A DNA stretch of 64,000 bases from Altibacter sp. (GTDB lineage: Bacteria; Bacteroidota; Bacteroidia; Flavobacteriales; Flavobacteriaceae). The stretch is from positions 1 to 64,000 of the forward strand of contig NZ_JAIOHK010000011.1 of NCBI RefSeq assembly GCF_019913785.1, written 5' to 3'. The notes beneath the pieces are model-generated. The model ran no database searches, was not told where the DNA came from, and saw only the letters and a program-made list of their open reading frames with translations. Positions 8,795 to 18,836 of this stretch are shown here, one piece after another. A program made the translations under genes and the position numbers. How positions within the stretch are numbered: the first letter of the stretch is position 1; each line of letters begins with the position of its first letter.

Positions 8795-9655
8795 ATGTCG
8801 GCTTGGTGGAGCATACTGATACTTGTAGTGATTATTTATATAGTCATAAGTGTGTTATTGTATTATTTGCAAGAATTCTTTTTGTTTAAACCAGAAAAGC
8901 TGCCATCCGACTTCCAGTTTTTTTATGAGAACCAGGTGGTGGAGGAATACAATCTGGAGACGAGGGATGGGGCTACCATCAACGGACTCCATTTTAGGGT
9001 TAAAAAGCCGCTAGGCGTAGTATTGTATTTAAAAGGGAATTCGAAGAGTATTAAGGGATGGGGTAAATTTGCCGTAGACTTTACCAGAAATCAATACGAT
9101 GTGATTATGGTAGATTATCGCGGGTTTGGGAAAAGTACCGGGAAACGATCACAAAAGGCTATTAAACACGATCTACAGTTCATTTATAATACGATTCGAG
9201 AACGCGTTGACGAAAAGTACATCATCTTATATGGCCGTTCTTTAGGTTCCGGATTTGCTACCAAGCTGGCGTCCATGAACAATCCCAAGTTACTTATTTT
9301 GGATGCACCCTATTACAGCCTTACCAAGGTAACAGGTCGTTATATGCCGTTTATGCCATTATCGGTTATTCTGCGTTATCCAATGCCCACTTATAAATGG
9401 CTGAAGTATGTAAATTGTCCTATTCGGATTATACACGGGACCAACGACAAGCTCATACCGTTTAAGAGCAGTGTAAAATTATCGCGTATTAAACCGAAGC
9501 AGACACGGCTATATCCGGTGATTGATGGCGGGCATAAGAACTTGAACAACTTTGAAGAATATCACAAGATCCTTGAAGAAATACTTGTCGCCAAGGAAAG
9601 TCAGATCGACCTTTCCACAACGAGTCTTCGCGTAAAACATTCGGCTAAAAAATAA
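8795..9655 (+). CDS. Membrane-anchored alpha/beta hydrolase
   Basis: A 286-residue serine hydrolase of the BEM46/FrsA-like type. One N-terminal membrane helix (about residues 4-23) is followed by the hydrolase domain. The nucleophile is Ser149 in GRSLG; the acid is the Asp in HGTNDKLIP and the base is the His in DGGHKNL. I chose the ATG at 8795, preceded by AAAAAAGGA. The next gene, three bases downstream, is a paralogue. The oxyanion segment reads YLKGNSKSI where the paralogue has YFHGNAGDL. Substrate unknown, likely an ester or lipid in the cell envelope. Confidence 0.85.
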   Translation: MSAWWSILILVVIIYIVISVLLYYLQEFFLFKPEKLPSDFQFFYENQVVEEYNLETRDGATINGLHFRVKKPLGVVLYLKGNSKSIKGWGKFAVDFTRNQYDVIMVDYRGFGKSTGKRSQKAIKHDLQFIYNTIRERVDEKYIILYGRSLGSGFATKLASMNNPKLLILDAPYYSLTKVTGRYMPFMPLSVILRYPMPTYKWLKYVNCPIRIIHGTNDKLIPFKSSVKLSRIKPKQTRLYPVIDGGHKNLNNFEEYHKILEEILVAKESQIDLSTTSLRVKHSAKK

Positions 9656-9658
9656 GGA

Positions 9659-10456
9659 ATGAAGCAGCTGAAGATTACACTTTTTTCGATAGGCATATTG
9701 GCTGTCATTGGACTATCATCACTATATTTTATGCAAAAGAAACTCATCTTTTTACCCACGAAGCTAGCTCAAGACTACGAATACACTTTTGAAGAGCCCT
9801 TCGAAGAACTATTTCTTACAGCCCCAGATGGAGCAAAACTGAATGCAATTCACTTTACGACTGAAAATCGGAAAGGCATAGTGCTTTATTTTCACGGAAA
9901 TGCAGGCGATCTGTCACGATGGGGTGAAGTGACAAGCTATTTTACCCAGTTTAACTATGACGTGCTGGTAATGGATTATCGCACCTACGGAAAAAGCACG
10001 GGTAAGCTTTCAGAAAAAGCCTTGTTCGCCGATGCGCAGTTGTTCTACGATCATATAAAGGAAGATTTTCCGGAAAGTGAAATTATTCTGTATGGTCGAT
10101 CGCTAGGGACAAGTATCGCCTCCTATATCGCTTCAGAGAATACGCCTAAAATGTTGTTATTGGAAGCCCCTTTTTACAATATGGAAGATGTTGCCAAGAG
10201 CCGATTTCCAATCCTCCCTGTCAAAAAGTTGTTGAAGTATAAATTCTCCACGAATCTGTGTATTAAAAAAGTTGGCTGCCCCATTGTGATTTTTCATGGC
10301 ACCAATGATGATGTGGTTCCAATTTCATCTGGCGAAAAGCTTTCGGAATTAATTCTTCCGGAACAATTGGAATTTATCAAGATTCCTAATGGGAATCACA
10401 ACAATTTGAAGGATTTTCGCAGCTATTCTGAAACAATAGAACGCATATTGGATTAG
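9659..10456 (+). CDS. Membrane-anchored alpha/beta hydrolase (paralogue)
   Basis: A 265-residue protein of the same build as its upstream neighbour: N-terminal helix (about residues 5-23), YFHGNAGDLSRWGE oxyanion region, nucleophile in YGRSLGTS, acid in HGTNDDVVP and base in NGNHNNL. The two are clearly an old tandem duplication, co-transcribed with three bases between them. Its stop codon overlaps the stop of the convergent gene by three bases (TTAG at 10453-10456), with no terminator between them. Confidence 0.85.
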   Translation: MKQLKITLFSIGILAVIGLSSLYFMQKKLIFLPTKLAQDYEYTFEEPFEELFLTAPDGAKLNAIHFTTENRKGIVLYFHGNAGDLSRWGEVTSYFTQFNYDVLVMDYRTYGKSTGKLSEKALFADAQLFYDHIKEDFPESEIILYGRSLGTSIASYIASENTPKMLLLEAPFYNMEDVAKSRFPILPVKKLLKYKFSTNLCIKKVGCPIVIFHGTNDDVVPISSGEKLSELILPEQLEFIKIPNGNHNNLKDFRSYSETIERILD

Positions 10457-10932
10457 TTGTCCTTCTTCAATTTCACGATTCCTTTACCGCGTTTTTCGAG
10501 TTTCTTTTTGTTTTCTTCCATGGCCTTTACGCGCTCGGCCTTTTGAGCTTCTAAGATGCGTCGTTCTTCGGCTGCCTTGGATTTTGAGGCTTCCACAGAC
10601 TTTTTAAGCTCTTCTTCCTGTCGCTTTTTTTCTGCCGCTATCAAGGCTTCGTTTTGTTCATCGATACTGGCTTCGTCCACCAATACTTTCTCATCTTTTA
10701 TTTTCTTGGTATTCTCGTTGAATTCCTGATTCACGTTTTCATCATCGGCAACGATCACAGCGCCCTTTTCAGTTTTCTTTTTTTCTACTTCCTGTACGAT
10801 CACTGTGCTTCCTTCTTTCTTGACAACACGCTTTACAGTGGTTTCTTCTTTAATGGTCTTATTTTCTTGTGCCTGCCCCGAAAAAATGATTGCGAAACAC
10901 GCTAATACGGTGAGGGTAATTTTTTTTATCAT
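10453..10932 (-). CDS. Charged exported protein, coiled-coil C-terminus
   Basis: A 159-residue protein with a Sec signal peptide (about 1-21, ending SGQAQ). The rest is extremely rich in Lys and Glu; residues 85-150 (EEQ, KKRQEEELKKSVEASKSKAAEERR) should form a long helix or coiled coil. No domain is recognised. It is probably periplasmic. Low-complexity composition makes database matches unreliable. Confidence 0.7.
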   Translation of the reverse strand: MIKKITLTVLACFAIIFSGQAQENKTIKEETTVKRVVKKEGSTVIVQEVEKKKTEKGAVIVADDENVNQEFNENTKKIKDEKVLVDEASIDEQNEALIAAEKKRQEEELKKSVEASKSKAAEERRILEAQKAERVKAMEENKKKLEKRGKGIVKLKKDN

Positions 10933-11036
10933 GACTAAACTTTATTAAATTAAAATCGATTGTTAAAAATACTTAAAATCTATCAATATTTACTGAATTG
11001 TAATGACAAAACATATGCCACGTTTTTATAAAACAG

Positions 11037-11044
11037 TATATTTG
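11037..11044 (+). promoter_or_regulatory. -7 promoter element for ychF
   Basis: TATATTTG matches TAnnTTTG exactly and lies 21 bases before the ATG at 11066. No clear TTTG is seen at -33. Confidence 0.5.
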
Positions 11045-11065
11045 CAGCCTTAAAAATTTAATATA

Positions 11066-12160
11066 ATGAAGGCAGGTATTGTAGGATTACCAAACGTAGG
11101 AAAATCAACGCTTTTCAATTGCTTATCCAATGCAAAAGCACAGAGTGCGAATTTCCCTTTTTGTACCATTGAGCCAAATATTGGAGTGGTAAATGTACCT
11201 GATAGTAGGTTGGTAAAACTGGAGGAATTGGTAAAGCCTGAACGCGTTTTACCTGCCACCGTTGAGATTGTTGACATTGCCGGTCTGGTAAAGGGGGCAA
11301 GTCAGGGTGAAGGATTGGGAAATCAGTTTTTGGGAAATATCCGCGAAACCGATGCCATCTTACATGTGTTGCGCTGCTTCGACAATGACAATATTGTACA
11401 TGTTGATGGAAGTGTAGACCCGGTTCGTGACAAGGAAACCATCGATATTGAGTTACAACTAAAGGATCTGGACACGGCCGACAAAAAACTTGAAAAAGTA
11501 AAGCGTGCGGCCCGTACCGGAAATAAGGAGGCAATCAAAGAAGAAGCCGCTCTCAATAAGGTAAAACAAGGACTGGAAGCAGGGATTTCGGTGCGCGCCA
11601 TAAATCTTTCCGAAGCAGAACGAGAAGAATTTATCGATCAGATGCAATTCATTACCGATAAACCGGTTATGTATGTATGTAATGTTGATGAAGCTGCGGC
11701 TGCTACAGGTAATGCCTATGTTGAAAAGGTAAAAGCCGCGGTTGCCGATGAAAATGCGGAGGTAGTTGTACTTGCCGTTGGTACCGAAGCCGATATCACC
11801 GAATTGGAAACTTTTGAAGAACGTCAAATGTTCTTGGAAGATCTGGGATTAAAAGAACCGGGATCTGCCAAATTGATCAGAGGCGCCTATAATTTGTTAA
11901 ACCTTCAAACCTATTTTACCGCAGGCGTAAAAGAAGTTCGGGCCTGGACCATTCCGGTAGGAGCTACGGCACCACAGGCGGCAGGTGTGATTCATACCGA
12001 CTTCGAAAAAGGTTTTATCCGCGCTGAAGTTATTAAATACGCCGATTATGTAAACTACGGCAGCGAGGCCAAAGTAAAAGAAGCCGGAAAGATGGGGGTA
12101 GAAGGCAAAGAATATGTCGTGCAGGACGGTGATGTGATGCACTTCCGATTTAATGTATAA
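11066..12160 (+). CDS. ychF: Redox-regulated ATPase/GTPase YchF
   Basis: A 364-residue Obg-family P-loop protein. The P-loop is GLPNVGKS (residues 7-14), the G3 region is [17 protein letters not shown], and the specificity loop reads NVDE where true GTPases have NKxD, as expected for YchF, which prefers ATP. A helical coiled-coil insertion (about 120-200) and a C-terminal TGS domain follow. Known roles of the family are ribosome association and stress control. Monocistronic. Confidence 0.96.
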   Translation: MKAGIVGLPNVGKSTLFNCLSNAKAQSANFPFCTIEPNIGVVNVPDSRLVKLEELVKPERVLPATVEIVDIAGLVKGASQGEGLGNQFLGNIRETDAILHVLRCFDNDNIVHVDGSVDPVRDKETIDIELQLKDLDTADKKLEKVKRAARTGNKEAIKEEAALNKVKQGLEAGISVRAINLSEAEREEFIDQMQFITDKPVMYVCNVDEAAAATGNAYVEKVKAAVADENAEVVVLAVGTEADITELETFEERQMFLEDLGLKEPGSAKLIRGAYNLLNLQTYFTAGVKEVRAWTIPVGATAPQAAGVIHTDFEKGFIRAEVIKYADYVNYGSEAKVKEAGKMGVEGKEYVVQDGDVMHFRFNV

Positions 12161-12219
12161 GTGCTAAGTTTCTGATTTAGAATCTTTCTTATTTCTTCAG
12201 TTTGGGCTTCAAATCTTAC

Positions 12220-12245
12220 TAACAATTTTAGACTCCCAATTGTTA
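12220..12245. repeat. Inverted repeat upstream of parE
   Basis: TAACAATT and AATTGTTA form perfect eight-base arms around a ten-base spacer, about 70 bases before parE. There is no following T run, so it is not a standard terminator; it could be a binding site or a leader hairpin. Confidence 0.45.
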
Positions 12246-12316
12246 ATTACTTTAGGCAATTTGGGTTTCAATTTTGTAGGTGAACCCCTATATTTATCGA
12301 CCATTCACAAGACTTT

Positions 12317-14170
12317 ATGGCAGAAACAAAATATACCGAAGAGAACATACGCTCCCTGGATTGGAAGGAGCATATCCGTATGCGTCCCGGTATGTATATC
12401 GGGAAGCTGGGTGATGGCTCAACACCAGACGATGGGATCTATATCCTCCTCAAAGAAGTGATCGATAACTGTATCGATGAATTTGTCATGGGAGCCGGAA
12501 AGACCATCGAGATTCGTATAAAAGACAAAGAGGTGAAAGTTCGTGATTTCGGACGTGGAATCCCACTTGGGAAAGTAGTGGATGTAGTCTCTAAAATGAA
12601 TACCGGCGGTAAGTACGATTCCCGTGCCTTTAAAAAATCTGTCGGACTCAATGGTGTAGGGACCAAAGCCGTGAATGCGCTATCGGCCTATTTTCGGGTG
12701 GAATCGGTACGGGACAATCAGTTGAAATATGCCGAATTCAGTCAGGGGGAACTTACGGAAGATTCAAAAATAGAAGAGTCGTCTAAGCGCAAGGGAACGA
12801 AGGTTGTTTTCATTCCGGACGAGTCCATTTTCAAAAATTACAAATACCGAAGCGAATACGTAGCGAAAATGTTGAAGAACTACGTATACCTCAATCCGGG
12901 ATTGACCATCGATTTTAACGGGGAGAAGTTCTTTTCTGAAAACGGTTTAAAAGACCTCTTGGAGGATAATATTTCTTCCGAAGATATGTTGTATCCCGTT
13001 ATTCACCTTCGAGGAGAGGATATAGAGATCGCCCTTACACATAGCAAAACCCAGTATAGCGAAGAATACCACAGTTTTGTTAACGGTCAGAACACCACGC
13101 AGGGAGGAACCCACTTGGCGGCATTCCGTGAGAGCTTGGTAAAGACCATACGCGAATTCTACGGAAAGAATTACGACGCCAGCGATGTACGAAAATCGAT
13201 CGTTTCGGCAATCTCTATCAAAGTGATGGAGCCCGTATTTGAGAGTCAGACCAAAACAAAACTCGGTTCCACCGATATGGGAGGAGATTTACCCACGGTG
13301 AGGACTTTTATTAATGACTTCATAAAAACACAGCTCGACAACTATTTGCATAAGAATCCCGAAGCCGCCGAAAAGATCCAACGAAAGATCATGCAGGCCG
13401 AAAGGGAACGCAAGGAGCTTTCCGGAATACGTAAACTGGCGAAGGATCGTGCGAAAAAAGCAAATCTGCACAACAAAAAACTCCGCGATTGCCGCGTACA
13501 CCTTGGCGATTTGAAAAACGAACGAAACCTAGAGAGTACCCTGTTTATCACAGAGGGAGATTCGGCGAGTGGGAGTATAACCAAGAGCCGGGATGTCAAT
13601 ACCCAGGCAGTTTTCAGCTTAAAGGGAAAACCGCTGAACAGCTATGGACTTTCAAAAAAGATAGTCTATGAGAATGAGGAATTCAATTTATTACAGGCGG
13701 CCTTAAACATTGAAGAGTCGTTGGAAGACCTTCGGTACAACAATATTGTGATTGCAACCGACGCCGATGTGGACGGGATGCACATCCGACTGCTATTAAT
13801 CACCTTCTTTCTTCAGTTTTTTCCTGAAGTGATAAAGGAAGGACATCTGTATATTTTACAAACGCCCTTATTCCGAGTAAGAAACAAGAAGGAAACTATT
13901 TATTGCTATTCCGAAGAAGAACGAATCAACGCCATTGAAAAATTAAAACCCAAACCGGAAATCACTCGGTTCAAAGGCCTTGGTGAGATTTCTCCCGATG
14001 AATTCGTTCATTTTATCGGTGCCGATATTCGCTTAGATCCGGTCATGCTGGATAAATCGATGAGTATTGAAGAGCTCTTGTCATTTTATATGGGCAAGAA
14101 CACTCCGGACAGGCAGGAATTTATTATTAATAATCTAAAAGTTGAATTGGACAGAGTGGAAGAAGTATGA
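12317..14170 (+). CDS. parE: DNA topoisomerase IV subunit B
   Basis: A 617-residue type IIA topoisomerase ATPase subunit. The GHKL ATP site is visible in [11 protein letters not shown] and GRGIPLGK, and in [16 protein letters not shown]. The TOPRIM domain has EGDSASGS near residue 412 and the Mg-binding DADVDG near 482. It pairs with ParC, whose ATG overlaps its stop by four bases (14167-14170), so the two are made in step. The parE/parC (not gyrB/gyrA) naming rests on this adjacency and on the short ParC-type partner. Confidence 0.95.
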   Translation: MAETKYTEENIRSLDWKEHIRMRPGMYIGKLGDGSTPDDGIYILLKEVIDNCIDEFVMGAGKTIEIRIKDKEVKVRDFGRGIPLGKVVDVVSKMNTGGKYDSRAFKKSVGLNGVGTKAVNALSAYFRVESVRDNQLKYAEFSQGELTEDSKIEESSKRKGTKVVFIPDESIFKNYKYRSEYVAKMLKNYVYLNPGLTIDFNGEKFFSENGLKDLLEDNISSEDMLYPVIHLRGEDIEIALTHSKTQYSEEYHSFVNGQNTTQGGTHLAAFRESLVKTIREFYGKNYDASDVRKSIVSAISIKVMEPVFESQTKTKLGSTDMGGDLPTVRTFINDFIKTQLDNYLHKNPEAAEKIQRKIMQAERERKELSGIRKLAKDRAKKANLHNKKLRDCRVHLGDLKNERNLESTLFITEGDSASGSITKSRDVNTQAVFSLKGKPLNSYGLSKKIVYENEEFNLLQAALNIEESLEDLRYNNIVIATDADVDGMHIRLLLITFFLQFFPEVIKEGHLYILQTPLFRVRNKKETIYCYSEEERINAIEKLKPKPEITRFKGLGEISPDEFVHFIGADIRLDPVMLDKSMSIEELLSFYMGKNTPDRQEFIINNLKVELDRVEEV

Positions 14171-16842
14171 GTGAGGAGCTTGACAAGAACGATGAAATAA
14201 AGGACGTTCCCGATTATTTAGGCGAAAACGAAGATACCAGTGGCGATACTATAACCAAGGTCACCGGGATGTATCGTGACTGGTTTTTAGACTATGCCAG
14301 CTACGTAATTTTAGAACGGGCTGTTCCTGCCATAGAAGACGGTTTTAAGCCCGTGCAGCGGCGTATTATGCAGTCCATGAAAGATCTGGACGATGGACGT
14401 TATAATAAAGTGGCTAATATTGTTGGGCACACCATGCAGTACCATCCCCATGGAGATGCCAGTATTGCAGATGCCATGGTGCAAATTGGGCAGAAGGACT
14501 TACTCATCGATACCCAAGGAAACTGGGGAAATATTTATACAGGTGATAGTGCCGCTGCGTCGCGATATATCGAAGCACGACTGTCTAAGTTTGCCTTGGA
14601 CGTGGTTTATAACCCAAAGATTACAAGTTGGCAAGCCTCGTATGATGGCCGTAAAAAAGAGCCTATCAACCTTCCAGTCATGTTTCCCTTGTTGCTTACG
14701 CAAGGAGCCGAAGGGATTGCGGTGGGACTTTCCACAAAGATCCTTCCGCATAACTTTATCGAATTGATAGACGCTTCAGTCAAACACCTACAGGGCAAGC
14801 GATTTACCTTGTACCCTGATTTTCCAACGGGCGGGATCGTAGATGTTGAGAACTACAACGACGGACTGCGTGGCGGGAAGATACGCAGCAGAGCGCGAAT
14901 CAATCAGTTGGATAAAAATACCTTGGTAATAACCGAAATCCCCTTCGGGTCTAATACCTCCTCCTTGATAGATTCTATCTTAAAAGCAAATGACAAAGGG
15001 AAGATCAAGGTCAAAAAGATAGAGGACAATACAGCTGCTGAAGTGGAGATCCTGATTCATTTACCCGGCGGAATCTCCCCGGACAAGACCATTGATGCCT
15101 TGTATGCCTTTACCTCCTGTGAAACTTCTATTTCACCTTTAGGATGCGTTATTGAGGATAACCGTCCGTTATTTATAGGTGTTTCTGAAATGTTGCGACG
15201 TTCAACGGATCGCACGGTTCAACTACTGAAAAGTGAATTGGAGATCCAATTATATGAATTGGAAGAACAGTGGCACTACGCTTCGTTAGAACGTATTTTT
15301 ATTGAAAACCGAATCTATCGCGATATAGAAGAAGAAGAAACTTGGGAGGGCGTTATTTCGGCAATAGACAAGGGATTGCAACCGCATATTAAACATTTAA
15401 AGCGTGCAATTACCGAAGAGGATATCGTACGGCTTACTGAAATTCGGATTAAAAGAATTTCAAAATTCGATATAGACAAAGCGCAACAAAAGATTGATTC
15501 GCTGGAAGATCAGATAGCAAAAGTAAAGAATCACTTGAACAACTTGATCGAATATGCCATCGATTATTTTAAGCGTTTGAAAAAGGAATATGGCGCAGGG
15601 AAAGAACGCAAAAGTGAGATTCGGGTCTTCGATGATATCGAAGCGACCAAGGTGGTCATCCGAAATACGAAGTTGTACGTGAATAGGGCCGAAGGCTTTG
15701 TGGGAACGAGTTTAAAACGCGATGAATATGTCACCGACTGTAGCGATATCGATGATATTATCGTCTTCACTGAAGATGGAACCATGATGGTGACCAAGGT
15801 CGATGCGAAGACCTTTGTGGGTAAGGGAATCCTGCACGTATCAGTGTTTAAGAAGAAAGACAAGCGCACTATTTACAATATGATCTACAAGGACGGTCCT
15901 CGCGGTGCTACCTATGTGAAGCGCTTTGCGGTGACATCTATCACTAGAGATAAGGAATACGATCTTACGGCAGGAAATAAAGGCTCTAAAGTGCTTTATT
16001 TTACAGCAAATCCCAATGGTGAGGCCGAAGTGGTTACCGTATTGCTCCGTCAATCGGGAAGTATTAAAAAATTGAAATTTGATCAGGATTTTGCAGACGT
16101 TCTAGTGAAAGGGCGTGCTTCCAAAGGAAATATTGTTACCAAACACACGGTAAAGCGAATTGATTTAAAGGAAAAAGGATTGTCTACGTTAAAGCCGCGT
16201 AAGATTTGGTTCGACGATACGGTCCAACGCTTAAATGTGGACGAGCGCGGCGAGTTATTGGGTGAATTCACCAAGGAAGACCGCTTGTTGATTATCAATC
16301 AGAAAGGTATTGTAAAGACTGTGATTCCCGAACTTAGCCTGCGTTTTGATGACGACATGATCGTTTTGGAGAAATGGGATCCCAAGAAACCTATTTCCGC
16401 CATCTATTGGGAAGGCGAAAAGGAGTTGTTCTACGTAAAGCGGTTCTTAATTGAAAACCCCGACAGGGACGAGTCTATCATTACAGAACACCCGAAATCG
16501 TATTTAGAACGTGTCTTTACCGATTATCGCCCGATGGCCGAAGTGGTCTTTGTAAAAGATCGCGGTAAAGAGCGAAAGGACAATCTGGAGGTGAATCTTG
16601 AAGAATTTATTTCGGTAAAAGGGATTACAGCCATGGGCAACCAGTTGACCAAAGAAAAAGTATTAGAGATCAATGCATTGGATTCGTTGTTATACGAAGC
16701 TCCAGCGCCTGTTCCGGCTGAAGATATAGACGTGGTTGATGAAGAAAATGTGGTTGCTGAAAACACTTCAGAAAAGCATAAGAACGCATCAGGCGATCCC
16801 GAACCTCCCATAGACGAGGAGGGTCAAACCATGCTGTTTTAA
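14167..16842 (+). CDS. parC: DNA topoisomerase IV subunit A
   Basis: An 891-residue DNA-cutting subunit. Catalytic Tyr134 is in [21 protein letters not shown] upstream is the conserved winged-helix part. A coiled-coil tower (about 400-480) is followed by a C-terminal domain with beta-pinwheel-like repeats, but without a typical GyrA box. An acidic tail of about 60 residues ends the protein. Together with ParE it unlinks daughter chromosomes. The stop is two bases from the end of the convergent TerC gene, with no terminator hairpin between. Confidence 0.95.
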   Translation: MSEELDKNDEIKDVPDYLGENEDTSGDTITKVTGMYRDWFLDYASYVILERAVPAIEDGFKPVQRRIMQSMKDLDDGRYNKVANIVGHTMQYHPHGDASIADAMVQIGQKDLLIDTQGNWGNIYTGDSAAASRYIEARLSKFALDVVYNPKITSWQASYDGRKKEPINLPVMFPLLLTQGAEGIAVGLSTKILPHNFIELIDASVKHLQGKRFTLYPDFPTGGIVDVENYNDGLRGGKIRSRARINQLDKNTLVITEIPFGSNTSSLIDSILKANDKGKIKVKKIEDNTAAEVEILIHLPGGISPDKTIDALYAFTSCETSISPLGCVIEDNRPLFIGVSEMLRRSTDRTVQLLKSELEIQLYELEEQWHYASLERIFIENRIYRDIEEEETWEGVISAIDKGLQPHIKHLKRAITEEDIVRLTEIRIKRISKFDIDKAQQKIDSLEDQIAKVKNHLNNLIEYAIDYFKRLKKEYGAGKERKSEIRVFDDIEATKVVIRNTKLYVNRAEGFVGTSLKRDEYVTDCSDIDDIIVFTEDGTMMVTKVDAKTFVGKGILHVSVFKKKDKRTIYNMIYKDGPRGATYVKRFAVTSITRDKEYDLTAGNKGSKVLYFTANPNGEAEVVTVLLRQSGSIKKLKFDQDFADVLVKGRASKGNIVTKHTVKRIDLKEKGLSTLKPRKIWFDDTVQRLNVDERGELLGEFTKEDRLLIINQKGIVKTVIPELSLRFDDDMIVLEKWDPKKPISAIYWEGEKELFYVKRFLIENPDRDESIITEHPKSYLERVFTDYRPMAEVVFVKDRGKERKDNLEVNLEEFISVKGITAMGNQLTKEKVLEINALDSLLYEAPAPVPAEDIDVVDEENVVAENTSEKHKNASGDPEPPIDEEGQTMLF

Positions 16843-16843
16843 A

Positions 16844-17674
16844 TCAGTTATCAAGTTCATCTTCCTCCTTCACACTCGATACAATCTTACTGGTTGTCTT
16901 GCGGTACCGCATGTTCAGGAATTCAATAAATAACGAAAACGCAATGGTAAAGTAGAGATATCCCTTTGGAATCGCTCCAATTTCATTTCCGAAAACCACT
17001 AAATGGGAGAGGTGGGCTCCTTCGGTAATTAGCATGAATCCAATTAGAATTAAGAAAGCGAGTCCGAGTAATTGCACCGTTGGATGCTCAGTAACAAATC
17101 TGCCTACTGGTGCGGCAAACAGCATCATGATTAGTATTGAAATAACAACAGCGATCACCATAATCACTAATGCATCTGTGGGATTAGGACTAATTCCGCT
17201 GGTCATCCCGACAGCTGTTAATATCGAATCGAATGAGAATACAATATTAATAAGGCATATTTGAATAATTGCCTTATTCAACGATGTCGTACGAGCTTTC
17301 TTCACTTGCCGTTCGTCATGCCCTTTGTCTTCGACTTTTTCATGAATCTCGCTGGTGCTTTTGTACAGGAGGAAAAGTCCACCTACAAATAAAATAACTC
17401 CCTGCCCGCTAATGCCGGCCTTTAACCACGACAGATTGATATGCCAAAAAGGTGCTTCCATAGCGACTAGCCAGGAGATACCGAAAAGTAGGATAATCCG
17501 AATGAGCATTGCTAGGAAAAGCCCAATATTTGTCGCTTTTTTTTGATGTTTTGGAGGCAGTTTACTTGCTGCCAAGGAGATAAATATAATGTTGTCGATT
17601 CCTAGAATGATCTCTAAGAAGGTAAGTGTTAAAAACGCTACAAGCCCGTCGGCAGTAAATAAAATATCAAACAT
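16844..17674 (-). CDS. TerC family integral membrane protein
   Basis: A 276-residue protein with seven or so hydrophobic helices. The family signature is clear: LTFLEIILGIDNIIFIS near residue 20 and a second acidic helix FSFDSILTAVGM near 150, with membrane-embedded Asp and Glu. TerC proteins are linked to metal export (manganese) and tellurite resistance; which applies here is unknown. It is convergent with parC. Confidence 0.9.
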   Translation of the reverse strand: MFDILFTADGLVAFLTLTFLEIILGIDNIIFISLAASKLPPKHQKKATNIGLFLAMLIRIILLFGISWLVAMEAPFWHINLSWLKAGISGQGVILFVGGLFLLYKSTSEIHEKVEDKGHDERQVKKARTTSLNKAIIQICLINIVFSFDSILTAVGMTSGISPNPTDALVIMVIAVVISILIMMLFAAPVGRFVTEHPTVQLLGLAFLILIGFMLITEGAHLSHLVVFGNEIGAIPKGYLYFTIAFSLFIEFLNMRYRKTTSKIVSSVKEEDELDN

Positions 17675-17725
17675 GGTGTTCAGTCTAGTTTTTTATACTT
17701 CCTTTTATTTCTGAAATAATGTATG

Positions 17726-18109
17726 TTAGTCCTTTACCTTGAGGACAGTTCCTTTTTGTTTCTTCGTTTCTCCAACGATATTGTATTCAAAAACATAGGT
17801 ATCGGCCTTGGTGGTCAGAATTTTCATATGGATCGCTTTTTCTTCGGAACGATTTTTAGGATGGCGTTTTTTTACAATATACTCACACGCATTGATCCAT
17901 CGAATCGAGGAGGTGTCCGCCTTTCCTCGAAAGTAGTCAATTTCAAGAGAATCGCTGCGTTCAAACGTAGTGGTAAGGATTTCGGTGCCTACCATGGCCT
18001 CAAATGTAAAGGTCCCGGTTCTGAAATTTTCACAATTCCGCTCTGGCTGGTAGCAACTCAACATAAAAAAAAGGGTGCATAGCACGGAAACAATTCGCAT
18101 GTAATTCAT
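17726..18109 (-). CDS. Small lipoprotein next to parC
   Basis: A protein of about 127 residues with a lipoprotein signal: MNYMRIVSVLCTLFFMLSCYQPERNC, lipid Cys in MLSC. I place the start at 18109 (or the second ATG, 18100) because the longer frame would run into the upstream regulator gene and has no signal. The mature part contains TGTFTFEAMVG, SLEIDYF and KADTSSIRWINACEYIVKK, a conserved flavobacterial family. From memory, homologues are sometimes labelled DNA topoisomerase IV, which the sequence does not support. Function unknown; probably follows the XRE gene in one transcript. Confidence 0.78.
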   Translation of the reverse strand: MNYMRIVSVLCTLFFMLSCYQPERNCENFRTGTFTFEAMVGTEILTTTFERSDSLEIDYFRGKADTSSIRWINACEYIVKKRHPKNRSEEKAIHMKILTTKADTYVFEYNIVGETKKQKGTVLKVKD

Positions 18110-18143
18110 TTTTTGCGAATTTCCGAAAATTTCCTGAAAATCC

Positions 18144-18542
18144 TCAATTTTCATAGGTTTTAAAACGACCGTCCTTGTAAAAAATAACGATTCGTTCAAT
18201 GTCTGAAGGATTAACTCCCTTCTCTTGAGGTGAAAGATTTTCCTTTTTTTTGAGGATTTCCGGTTTGGCTAGTTTTTCAGAGCCTTTAATAGTGGGAAGA
18301 GGGGATGTGGTATTTTCGGCCGGAAAAGTTCCTTTGCCGTTTAACAACCAATACAATTCTACCTCCGGAAATTTTTGCACCACCTTCATCACGAATTCCA
18401 AACTGGGTTTATTTCGACCCGAAATCAGATGTGAAATAGTAGAGCGATTAAAGTCAATTTCTTCCGAAAAAGCAGTGGCAGACAATCCGTAAAAATCTAG
18501 GATTTTTTGAAGTCGTTCTGCAAAATCTGCACTGTTTACCAT
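18144..18542 (-). CDS. XRE-family helix-turn-helix regulator
   Basis: A 132-residue protein. Residues 6-65 form an HTH_3/XRE domain (AERLQKILDFYGLSATAFSEEI, then STISHLISGRNKPSLEFVMKVV). A Lys- and Pro-rich linker leads to a conserved C-terminal tail (SDIERIVIFYKDGRFKTYEN). The promoter region holds copies of a palindrome, GTTTAC-N4-GTAAAC, one of them covering its own -7 box, so it is probably an autorepressor that also controls the divergent M14 peptidase gene. That link is inference from the sites. Confidence 0.85.
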   Translation of the reverse strand: MVNSADFAERLQKILDFYGLSATAFSEEIDFNRSTISHLISGRNKPSLEFVMKVVQKFPEVELYWLLNGKGTFPAENTTSPLPTIKGSEKLAKPEILKKKENLSPQEKGVNPSDIERIVIFYKDGRFKTYEN

Positions 18543-18573
18543 TGTAACTTACCTTAAAACCATAAAACGTTTA

Positions 18574-18604
18574 CAAATGTAAATTATTATATCAGAATGT
18601 ACAA
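18574..18604 (-). promoter_or_regulatory. Promoter of the XRE regulator gene
   Basis: Minus strand TTG (18604-18602), 20 bases, then TACATTTG (18581-18574). The -7 box is wholly inside a GTTTAC-N4-GTAAAC-type palindrome. The leader would be about 24 bases. Confidence 0.6.
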
Positions 18605-18809
18605 TAAAAACATTCGATATCGGTAAAATATATTCAATATAAAGTTTATATAAGATATGTTAAAACATTGAAAAATAATTAAATAAGTCCTAATTTATAT
18701 AATGAGTTAACATTATCGACCTGTACAGGGTTGCTCAGCGGTAAATTGTTTACAATAGTATACGAAAATAACATAAAAAGATGTTTACAAATGTAAACAA
18801 CGCAATGTT

Positions 18810-18817
18810 TACCTTTG
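18810..18817 (+). promoter_or_regulatory. -7 element of the M14 peptidase gene
   Basis: TACCTTTG fits TAnnTTTG and lies 19 bases before the ATG. It is inside the palindrome 18807-18822; the perfect palindrome 18783-18798 covers the -33 position, where no TTTG is seen. Confidence 0.55.
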
Positions 18818-18836
18818 TAGACACATCAGAAAAACT

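Larger units (their letters stand above)
18569..18822. promoter_or_regulatory. Operator-like palindromes between XRE regulator and M14 peptidase
   Basis: Four 16-base sites fit GTTTAC-N4-GTAAAC: 18569-18584 (ends GTAAAT), 18748-18763 (GTATAC), 18783-18798 (perfect) and 18807-18822 (GTAGAC). A 15-base word is identical at 18569 and 18783. The first contains the -7 box of the XRE gene, the last the -7 box of the peptidase gene. The rest of this 294-base divergent region is very AT-rich and holds no gene that I can see. Confidence 0.65.

Noticed and set aside
11115-11827. Long open frames on the minus strand inside ychF
   Set aside because: They lie wholly antisense to a certain gene and encode Cys/His/Pro-rich text unlike any protein family; they are by-products of its codon use.
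12240-12461. Plus-strand frame overlapping the start of parE
   Set aside because: It begins in the parE leader and runs out of frame through the parE N-terminus; no family resemblance.
18110-18199. Longer N-terminus of the parC-adjacent lipoprotein
   Set aside because: It would overlap the upstream XRE gene and would bury the lipoprotein signal peptide.
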